This document shows, piece by piece, positions 5,217 to 10,754 of a stretch of DNA of 12,088 bases. Numbering within the stretch: position 1 is the first letter of the stretch; each line of letters starts with the position of its first letter. The DNA is taken from the NCBI GenBank assembly GCA_002421745.1, contig DISC01000004.1, forward strand, positions 167,988 through 180,075, given 5' to 3'. The notes under the pieces were generated by a model. It had not been told where the DNA came from and did no database searches. It saw only the letters and a program-made list of their open reading frames with translations. Source of the DNA: Patescibacteria group bacterium UBA6220. Its GTDB lineage: Bacteria > Patescibacteriota > Minisyncoccia > Minisyncoccales > Minisyncoccaceae. The position numbers and the translations under genes were made by a program.

Positions 5217-6125
5217 ATGAAGAAAACCGCACTTTGTATTGTGATTATTTTGTGCTTTTGCGTAGCCTATGCTTCCGCAAGCACAGCTGACATGCTGATT
5301 GAACATAAGACAAAACCAATAAACACCCAGGAGCTAATTAACGCTCACAAAACAACACAGACTGCATTTAATGCGAGCAAATATTTACCACAAGCACAGC
5401 CCACTCCCAAGATCTTACCAATAGAAAGACCCAGGCCATCACCTTATTTGATTGAAGGTTTCACAAAGCCAGCGATTATAACAATCAGACCTGACTATTA
5501 TTCTGTTGAAGAAATAGATCCGCTGCCCTATATATTAAAAACAGCTCCAGAAAAAGTGTCTACCTGGTTTGTATATTCTGCAGGCAATGAGTCCTGGTCA
5601 ATCAATTGGGACGCTGAAGCAAGACCGCTAAAATATATCGGCATTCACACTGCTCCCAATATGAGTATGCAAGAAATGAACGCTTTCTATAAAAATATTC
5701 TATACGAACCACGTTATCAATCCAACGACAACGACCCTTACGTCAAAGGATTGCCAGCTCATTCCGGACATTTTGTGGACGGAACAGAAAGCTTTAGTCC
5801 CTTCCACTACGTAATCTATCGAAATGGCGAGCTGTTCATTGGCGCAAGCCCATATCTAATTCTAAAAAATGGCCAATGGTACGTAAACCAGATTGTCTGG
5901 AGTTTGGGCAACTGGGAAAACAATTGTGAAGCTCTGTCGATGTGTTTTATCTTGGACGACTATCCCAATAGCGAGCCAACCCAAGCACAGATTGATACAG
6001 CTAATCGCATAATTGATTCTATCCGAATGAAAGTGCCCAACGTGGAAGTTGCTCCGCATTTTCAGTTTAATTCGCAAAGCAACTGCCCCGAAGGATACAA
6101 CCTTTGGTCATCAAAACTTCATTAA
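5217..6125 (+). CDS. Secreted Amidase_2/PGRP-like peptidoglycan amidase
   Basis: A 302-aa exported protein. It has a Sec signal peptide (KK, hydrophobic ILCIVIILCFCVAYA-type core, likely cleavage after ASA near residue 22), a Pro-rich linker (~50-110), and a C-terminal region resembling N-acetylmuramoyl-L-alanine amidases of the T7-lysozyme/PGRP fold. Matching elements: IGIHTAP (H144, first zinc ligand), FHYVIYRNGELF (196-207, like YHFVIxRDG), MCFILDDYPN with EPTQAQIDTANRIID (242-267), and APHFQFNSQSNCPEGYNLW (H281 and C290, remaining ligands; T7 lysozyme uses His17, His122 and Cys130). It would cut the bond between MurNAc and L-Ala outside the cell. AGGA lies 8 bases before the ATG, a clear Shine-Dalgarno. 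Its codon use looks less AT-biased than its neighbours. The fold call is by motif order only. Confidence 0.72.
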   Translation: MKKTALCIVIILCFCVAYASASTADMLIEHKTKPINTQELINAHKTTQTAFNASKYLPQAQPTPKILPIERPRPSPYLIEGFTKPAIITIRPDYYSVEEIDPLPYILKTAPEKVSTWFVYSAGNESWSINWDAEARPLKYIGIHTAPNMSMQEMNAFYKNILYEPRYQSNDNDPYVKGLPAHSGHFVDGTESFSPFHYVIYRNGELFIGASPYLILKNGQWYVNQIVWSLGNWENNCEALSMCFILDDYPNSEPTQAQIDTANRIIDSIRMKVPNVEVAPHFQFNSQSNCPEGYNLWSSKLH

Positions 6126-6134
6126 ATTTTTTAT

Positions 6135-6158
6135 AATGCCTTACGGCATTTTTTGTTT
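6135..6158 (+). terminator. Intrinsic terminator of the amidase gene
   Basis: AATGCC-TTAC-GGCATT followed by TTTTGTTT, beginning 9 bases after the stop codon. Confidence 0.85.
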
Positions 6159-6160
6159 AC

Positions 6161-6193
6161 AAAAAAACACCTACTGCTAACTAAAGCAGTAGG
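6161..6193 (-). terminator. Intrinsic terminator of the htrA-membrane protein pair
   Basis: On the minus strand CCTACTGC pairs with GCAGTAGG across an 8-nt loop and is followed by TG and seven Ts (complement of 6161-6167). It abuts the plus-strand terminator at 6135-6158, so the convergent genes have separate stops back to back. Confidence 0.85.
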
Positions 6194-6207
6194 CATTAAA
6201 TTATTAA

Positions 6208-7065
6208 TTAATAAAATTTTGGAATCATTTGAAGGCACTTTAACGATCCCGAAAGATAAATAAATCCAAAGAAAGAAACTGCTAAAATAGCTAAAATCAC
6301 AAAAGCTAAAAGAAATAACCCAATAAAAACACCTCTTTTACTTTGATGGTTTTTTAAACTAAAATGACCTTTTATTGATTTTAAGTTTTTGTAAGTTAAA
6401 AAATAATAAATCGTAATCAAAGGACCGAAAAATATCGAGAGAATATTAATCCAAACTTCGGCCATTTTTTCTGGCATGCCTAAAAACATAAAAAATCCCT
6501 GAATAAGCCAAATTGGTATTAAAAAAATTAAAACAATAAAAAATATTCTTCCTAAAACCGGCCACCAATGTTCTTTTACATATTCATAACTTTTCAACAA
6601 AGCTTCCACCTCTCTATCCCCCTCATTAATAAGAACAAACATTGTAAAAGCAAGATATACAGAAAGCAAGATACCTGGGATTATAAAAATAAAAAATCCA
6701 CCTAAAATAACTAATCCTGTCAAAAAAGAAATAACAATATAATCCCAAATCATTACTGAGCCCTTTTCGTAAGCTTCTTTTATAGTAAGGCTCTTATCTA
6801 CAACAGCACAAATTAAAGAAACTTGCGACCACAAAAACAAAACCACAAAAACAATAACTAAAACATTCATTAATAACGCAAATAATATATTTTCCGGCTT
6901 ACTTCCGACAACCCAGTACCCTAAAAATAAAATTAAAAAATACACAAAAGGAAGCAATGCTATTCCCCATAAAGTTGGCGCTCTTTTAATAAAAAGGTTC
7001 CAAGATTGTTTTAAAAGCAACCAAGGATTTGATAATTGAGAAATATTTTGCTCCTTGTTTTTCAT
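6208..7065 (-). CDS. Polytopic membrane protein (GPDPase_memb/DUF-like)
   Basis: A 285-aa integral membrane protein with about seven hydrophobic segments (near 33-53, 60-86, 108-127, 130-148, 170-194, 204-224, 246-270) and a cytoplasmic-looking polar N-terminus. The central motif IPGILLSVYLAF (129-140), then LINEG and EALLKSYEYVKEHWWPVLGR (154-173), resembles the repeat core of bacterial membrane families such as glycerophosphodiester phosphodiesterase membrane domains and YciC-like proteins. No enzymatic residues stand out. It lies 30 bases downstream of htrA on the same strand without a terminator between them, so the two are probably co-transcribed. That hints at an envelope role, but the function is unknown. 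Confidence 0.8.
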   Translation of the reverse strand: MKNKEQNISQLSNPWLLLKQSWNLFIKRAPTLWGIALLPFVYFLILFLGYWVVGSKPENILFALLMNVLVIVFVVLFLWSQVSLICAVVDKSLTIKEAYEKGSVMIWDYIVISFLTGLVILGGFFIFIIPGILLSVYLAFTMFVLINEGDREVEALLKSYEYVKEHWWPVLGRIFFIVLIFLIPIWLIQGFFMFLGMPEKMAEVWINILSIFFGPLITIYYFLTYKNLKSIKGHFSLKNHQSKRGVFIGLFLLAFVILAILAVSFFGFIYLSGSLKCLQMIPKFY

Positions 7066-7095
7066 AATTATATTTTTATTTATTATATTTTTTAT

Positions 7096-8124
7096 TTATT
7101 TTTTTTCTTTTAATGATGTTTTTATAAGAACCTCTTTATTATCTCTCAAAATTAACATTGAAATTTCTTGACCAATTAAACAAACAGACAAGGCATCTGA
7201 AAGCGAATTATTTTCATCTATTTTTTGTCCATTAATACTTAAGATTATATCATATTCTTTTATTCCTGCATCTTCAGCTCCAGAATTTTTAGCTACCGCA
7301 GGTTCGCCAAACATCTCTCTTGCCACTAATGCCCCATAAGTAACTGGCAATTTATTTGTTTTTGAAATTTCTTCATTTAATAATATATATTTAACTCCCA
7401 AATAAGGCCTTTTGATTTTTCCTTCTTTTCTTACTTCTTTTAGATCATCTTTAATATAATTAATTGGCAAGGCAAAACCAATATTCTCCGCTCCCATAAT
7501 CATAGCTGTATTAATGCCAACTACCTCTCCATTCATATCAACTAAAGGACCTCCAGAATTACCTGGATTAATAGCTGCATCGGTTTGAATTAGTCCTTTT
7601 AAATTAGTAGACTTGGAATCAAAACCATTATAGGCAGTAATTTTTCGACTAAGACCTGAGATAATTCCCGAAGAAAGAGTGTCTTCAAACTCTCCCAAAG
7701 GATTGCCAACCGCAATAACAGATTCTCCCAATTCCAAGTTGTCTGAGTTTCCCAATTTTAAACAAGGAAATTTATTTCCTTCTATTTTTAAGATAGCCAT
7801 ATCTATGAGCGGATCTTTTGCCAAAACTTTAGCAGGATATTTATGGTCTGGATCAATAATAACAGTAAAATCAGCCTCATGATCTTCTACGACATGATTG
7901 CAAGTTAAAATATATCCATCTTTACTAACAATAAAACCGGAACCTCCCCCAATTTTAGTTTTTTGAGTCCCCTTTAATTTTTTTGGTAAAGCTACTTTCT
8001 CCCCTCTTACTGGTAAAAAATAAAATTCATCTATTTGTGGCAAGTCACGTGTAGCAACAATGGTAATAACAGAAGGACAAATCTTTTTTGCAATTTTAAC
8101 AATCGGTGATTTTTTAATGGCCAT
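7096..8124 (-). CDS. HtrA/DegP-like trypsin-fold protease with PDZ domain
   Basis: A 342-aa S1C serine protease that would degrade or survey misfolded proteins. The catalytic triad is H77 (TCNHVV), D108 (DPLIDMAIL) and S190 (NPGNSGGP). The trypsin fold spans ~5-230 and one PDZ domain ~238-338 (YLGV, GALV, GAEDAGIKEYDIILSING). Unlike most HtrA proteins there is no signal peptide or N-terminal membrane helix: the protein starts almost directly at the usual PSVITI strand, and an in-frame stop six bases before the ATG prevents extension. It therefore looks cytoplasmic unless exported another way. No clear Shine-Dalgarno. It is the first gene of a pair with the membrane protein ending at 6208. Confidence 0.93.
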   Translation of the reverse strand: MAIKKSPIVKIAKKICPSVITIVATRDLPQIDEFYFLPVRGEKVALPKKLKGTQKTKIGGGSGFIVSKDGYILTCNHVVEDHEADFTVIIDPDHKYPAKVLAKDPLIDMAILKIEGNKFPCLKLGNSDNLELGESVIAVGNPLGEFEDTLSSGIISGLSRKITAYNGFDSKSTNLKGLIQTDAAINPGNSGGPLVDMNGEVVGINTAMIMGAENIGFALPINYIKDDLKEVRKEGKIKRPYLGVKYILLNEEISKTNKLPVTYGALVAREMFGEPAVAKNSGAEDAGIKEYDIILSINGQKIDENNSLSDALSVCLIGQEISMLILRDNKEVLIKTSLKEKK

Positions 8125-8172
8125 ACTTTATTTTTTATATTTATAAGATAATTTTATCACAAAATAAAAACA

Positions 8173-8201
8173 TTGAAAACAAGATTAAAATATGTTAGCT
8201 T
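8173..8201 (+). promoter_or_regulatory. Possible promoter for tRNA-Arg(CCT)/tRNA-Ala
   Basis: TTGAAA (8173-8178), 17 bp, then TAGCTT (8196-8201) preceded by an extended -10 TGT. The start would be about 4 bases before tRNA-Arg. The -10 match is weak. Confidence 0.35.
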
Positions 8202-8211
8202 TATTTTATTA

Positions 8212-8283
8212 GCCCTCGTAGCTCAATGGATAGAGCCTAAGACTCCTAAGCTTAAGATAGAGGTCCGATTCCTCTCGAGGGCA
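8212..8283 (+). tRNA. tRNA-Arg (CCT)
   Basis: Cloverleaf: acceptor GCCCTCG/CGAGGGC, D stem GCTC/GAGC, loop CTCCTAA (anticodon CCT), T arm AGAGG-TCCGATT-CCTCT and discriminator A. It decodes AGG. The anticodon stem TAAGA/GCTTA has an A-G mismatch next to the loop, and the T loop starts TCC rather than TTC; both are mild departures. CCA is not encoded. Confidence 0.92.
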
Positions 8284-8337
8284 CATTACGCTTATTGCTA
8301 ATTAATAAACTTTATAATACAATTTCAATTGTAATTA

Positions 8338-8408
8338 GGGCCCGTGGTATAGCGGTAACATACGTCCATGGCATGGATGGGTCGGGGGTTCGATTCCCCC
8401 CGGGTCCA
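8338..8408 (+). tRNA. tRNA-Ala (GGC)
   Basis: The acceptor GGGCCCG/CGGGTCC contains the G3-U70 wobble pair that AlaRS recognises. The anticodon stem CGTCC/GGATG holds loop ATGGCAT (anticodon GGC); the T arm is GGGGG-TTCGATT-CCCCC and the discriminator is A. The D stem has an A-C mismatch. CCA is not encoded. Its last 18 bases and the flank downstream are repeated 113 bp further on. Confidence 0.93.
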
Positions 8409-8441
8409 CAATTAAAACATATTGTATCTATGAAATCGAAG
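8391..8441 (+). repeat. Direct repeat 1: tRNA-Ala 3' end plus flank
   Basis: 51 bases covering the last 18 bases of tRNA-Ala (from CGATTCCCCCC) and 33 bases of downstream flank. It is identical to 8504-8554 apart from one A/G difference. The near identity points to a recent duplication or integration. Confidence 0.93.
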
Positions 8442-8503
8442 GCGGAGGCGCGACGGCGCCGAGCCCGGCCTAAGGAAAATCTTACCAAAGATTTATCCGA
8501 AGG
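8442..8503 (+). other. GC-rich structured insert between tRNA-Ala repeats
   Basis: 62 bases between the two 51-base repeats. The first part is about 90% GC in an AT-rich genome and folds as GGCGC-GACG-GCGCC (8447-8460). The second part forms a long imperfect hairpin (8469-8503): CCT/AGG, an AA/GA internal loop, GGA/TCC, one bulged A, then AAATCTT-ACCA-AAGATTT. Composition and folding suggest a foreign or selected element rather than drift. No protein function is credible. Confidence 0.7.
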
Positions 8504-8554
8504 CGATTCCCCCCGGGTCCACAATTAAAACATATTGTATCTATGGAATCGAAG
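8504..8554 (+). repeat. Direct repeat 2: tRNA-Ala 3' end copy
   Basis: Second copy of 8391-8441. It restores the 3' half of the T arm, the 3' acceptor strand CGGGTCC and the discriminator A, but no tRNA body precedes it. It fits an attachment-site-like or slippage product. Confidence 0.93.
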
Positions 8555-8584
8555 ATGTAAAACAACAAACGTTGAGTAAATAGA

Positions 8585-8623
8585 AAAAACCACCCTCCGT
8601 CAACTGACGAATGGGTGGTTTTT
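8585..8623. terminator. Bidirectional intrinsic terminator (HU / tRNA-Ala)
   Basis: AAAAACCACCC (8585-8595) pairs with GGGTGGTTTTT (8613-8623); an inner CGTC/GACG stem caps it. T-runs lie on both strands, so it can end the HU transcript on the minus strand and the tRNA-Arg/tRNA-Ala transcript on the plus strand. Confidence 0.85.
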
Positions 8624-8630
8624 AATAATA

Positions 8631-8903
8631 TTATCTTACAGCGTCTTTCAAAGCTTTACCAGCTTTAAATTTTGGACTGTTCATTGCTGGGATTTTAATT
8701 TTTTCACCAGTTTTAGGATTTCTTCCTTCTCTAGCGGCACGTTTGCCTACTTTAAAACTTCCAAATCCTGTTAAGGCCACTTCGCCTCCCTTAGATAATG
8801 TTTTTGTAATTTCTTCAATTACTGTGTTTATTGCTTCAATAGCATCTTTTTTTGCAATAGCGGTTTTTTTTACTATTGCTTCTGCGATATCATCTTTTGT
8901 CAT
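8631..8903 (-). CDS. HU-family DNA-binding protein
   Basis: A 90-aa histone-like protein, exactly the usual HU length, acting as a dimer that bends DNA and compacts the nucleoid. The helical N-terminal half begins MTKDDIAEAI. The signature GFGSFKVGKRAAREGRNP (46-63) precedes the DNA-binding arm with its intercalating proline region (RNPKTGEKIKIPA, 61-73), and the closing helix is FKAGKALKDAV. It lies 71 bases downstream of rny on the same strand with no terminator between them, so it may be read from rny as well as from its own promoter (TTGACG is present in the gap, but no good -10). TAGG about 10 bases before the ATG is a weak Shine-Dalgarno. HU and IHF subunits cannot be fully separated by eye; HU is favoured. 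Confidence 0.95.
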   Translation of the reverse strand: MTKDDIAEAIVKKTAIAKKDAIEAINTVIEEITKTLSKGGEVALTGFGSFKVGKRAAREGRNPKTGEKIKIPAMNSPKFKAGKALKDAVR

Positions 8904-8974
8904 TTTTTTGTAAACCTAGATGGCGGATTATTCCGTCAAATAAGCCATTAGCATATTGTCGACCTTTTTATTTA

Positions 8975-10507
8975 TTATTTTGCGTATTCTATCACTCGCA
9001 TTTCCCTAATAACATTTACTCTTATTTCTCCTGGATATTTTAAATCTTGCTGAATTTTTACGGCAATATCTCTAGCTAACTTATGTGCACTCAAATCATC
9101 AATTTCTTTTGGTTTTACAAATACCCTTAATTCTCTACCTCCCTGGATAGCATATGACTTTTCTACTCCAGTAAAAGATAGCGCAATATCTTCTAAGTCT
9201 TCCAATCTCTTCAAATAATTTTCCAAATTATCTTTTCTGGCTCCAGGCCTAGCTCCAGATATCTGATCTGCTGCTTGAACGATTCTAGCTTCCAAGCTTT
9301 CATATGGATACTCTTCGTGATGAGACCTAACAGCTGTTATAATTGCAGGATCCATCTCAAATTTTTCCAATATCTTTGCTCCAATATCAGTATGAGACCC
9401 TTCTATTTTATAGTCAAGCGCTTTTCCAATGTCATGCAACAAACCGGCTTTTCTGACAAGAGGAACATTTAATCCCAATTCTGATCCAATCATAGCTGCT
9501 AAATGAGCAACTTCCACGCTATGACTTAACACGTTTTGACCGTAACTTGTTCTATACTGAAGACGTCCTAATACTTGAACTAATTTTTCTGGCAAATCCA
9601 ACACTCCGGTTTCATATACAGCTGCTTCTCCAGCTTCTTTTATCTTTTTAGCAATTTCTTGCTCTGCTCTTTCTATTTCCTGTTCGATTCTAGCTGGCTG
9701 AATCCTGCCATCATGCAACAATCTTTCTAATGCAATCTTGGCAATCTCACGTCTTATTGGATTAAAACTGGAAATAATAACTAATCCCGGCGTTTCATCA
9801 ACAATTAATTCAACTCCAGCAGCTTTTTCAAAAGCACGAATATTTCTACCTTCTTTTCCAATTATCCTTCCCTTAATTTCGTCAGAAGGAATAGCCACCG
9901 AAGAAGTAGTTATTTCCTGAGCTTGAGATAGAGCATATCCTTGTACAGCTACAGAAATTATTTCTCTAGCTTTTTTTTCATATTGCTCCGCTCCCCTATC
10001 TTCCAATTTTCTAATTCTCTCCAATATTTCTGCTTGATATTCTCTTTCGGCTTTTTCCAACAACTCGTCTTTAGCTTGTTCTTTATTTAAACCTGCTATT
10101 TTTTCTAATTTTCCAATAGCTTCATTTTTTAATGTATCTAAATCAGCTTTAATTTCTTTTAACTTTTCCAATTTACCTGTTGCGTCTTTTTCTTTTTGAA
10201 TAGTTTCTTTTTCTCTAGTCTCTATTTCTTCTTCTTTTTTAAAAATGCGATTTTCTGCTTTGATGATTACTTTTTGTCTTTCTTCTATTTCACTATAAGA
10301 TTTTTGTTCAATAGCTTCAACTTTTTCTTTTGCTTTTGCAACCAACTCTTCGGTAGTCTGCTTTGTTTGTGTGATCCTTTTTTGTAATTCAGCTTCAATT
10401 GTCCCTGCTCTCTTTCTAGCAATTGATTGCCTAATATAATAACCGATTACAGAACCTACCAAAAGAGCAACTATAGCTGCACCAACTATATTTAATAGCT
10501 CTTCCAT
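8975..10507 (-). CDS. rny: Ribonuclease Y
   Basis: A 510-aa membrane-anchored endoribonuclease that starts mRNA decay in many bacteria lacking RNase E. The order of parts is standard: one N-terminal membrane helix (~5-25), a long charged coiled coil (~35-180), a KH RNA-binding domain with GRIIGKEGRN (213-222), and an HD hydrolase domain with H329 (LSHSVEVAHL), HDIGK (358-362), H396-H397 and D414, which bind metals. Length matches the family (~520). The start MEELLNIVGA is followed at once by the anchor helix. No Shine-Dalgarno is seen. A 7-bp hairpin lies in the leader at 10526-10552. HU follows on the same strand. Confidence 0.97.
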   Translation of the reverse strand: MEELLNIVGAAIVALLVGSVIGYYIRQSIARKRAGTIEAELQKRITQTKQTTEELVAKAKEKVEAIEQKSYSEIEERQKVIIKAENRIFKKEEEIETREKETIQKEKDATGKLEKLKEIKADLDTLKNEAIGKLEKIAGLNKEQAKDELLEKAEREYQAEILERIRKLEDRGAEQYEKKAREIISVAVQGYALSQAQEITTSSVAIPSDEIKGRIIGKEGRNIRAFEKAAGVELIVDETPGLVIISSFNPIRREIAKIALERLLHDGRIQPARIEQEIERAEQEIAKKIKEAGEAAVYETGVLDLPEKLVQVLGRLQYRTSYGQNVLSHSVEVAHLAAMIGSELGLNVPLVRKAGLLHDIGKALDYKIEGSHTDIGAKILEKFEMDPAIITAVRSHHEEYPYESLEARIVQAADQISGARPGARKDNLENYLKRLEDLEDIALSFTGVEKSYAIQGGRELRVFVKPKEIDDLSAHKLARDIAVKIQQDLKYPGEIRVNVIREMRVIEYAK

Positions 10508-10525
10508 ATTATGTTAAGGTGAAAA

Positions 10526-10552
10526 TTTGGCTCACAAAATAAACTAGCCAAA
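10526..10552 (-). other. Leader hairpin upstream of rny
   Basis: TTTGGCT and AGCCAAA form a 7-bp stem around a 13-nt loop, 19-45 bases before the rny start codon. It could be a control structure in the 5' leader. The rest of the gap 10553-10710 is AT-rich with a TTGAAT/TATAAC pair at a poor 19-bp spacing and nothing else I can name. Confidence 0.35.
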
Positions 10553-10710
10553 GATGTTTTTAAGTCTTGCTTTGCGTGATTTAAAATTTATAGAATTAAT
10601 ATAAAATATTTTATTAATTTTTTTGCACATCTTTCTTTTCCAGTTATAATTTTAATTGATACCAAAAATTCAAAATTATTGTTAATTAATGATTGTGAGT
10701 AAATTATAAC

Positions 10711-10740
10711 AAAAAACCCTTGTATTTACAAGGGTTTTTA
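10711..10740 (-). terminator. Intrinsic terminator of the surface-protein gene
   Basis: AAAAACCCTTGT-ATTT-ACAAGGGTTTTT, a 12-bp stem ending in T-runs on both strands, 14 bases past the stop codon. It may also block read-through in the other direction. Confidence 0.85.
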
Positions 10741-10754
10741 CCATTAGCTTTTTT

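Noticed and set aside
5013..5306. 97-aa minus-strand ORF between mnmA and the amidase gene
   Set aside because: It overlaps both real genes in antisense and lacks any motif or start signal.
8295..8528. 77-aa plus-strand ORF and a 70-aa minus-strand ORF over tRNA-Ala
   Set aside because: Both run straight through the tRNA-Ala gene and its duplicate; they are open by chance because of the GC-rich insert.
8430..8528. 32-aa Arg-rich ORF (MKSKAEARRRRARPK...) from an ATG in the first repeat
   Set aside because: Its last residues are encoded by the copied tRNA-Ala 3' end and the middle by hairpin sequence; structure explains the bases better than a protein.
10196..10387. 63-aa Phe-rich plus-strand ORF (also 9275-9472 and 9738-9920)
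   Set aside because: These are antisense shadows of the rny coiled-coil and catalytic regions, with no start signals.
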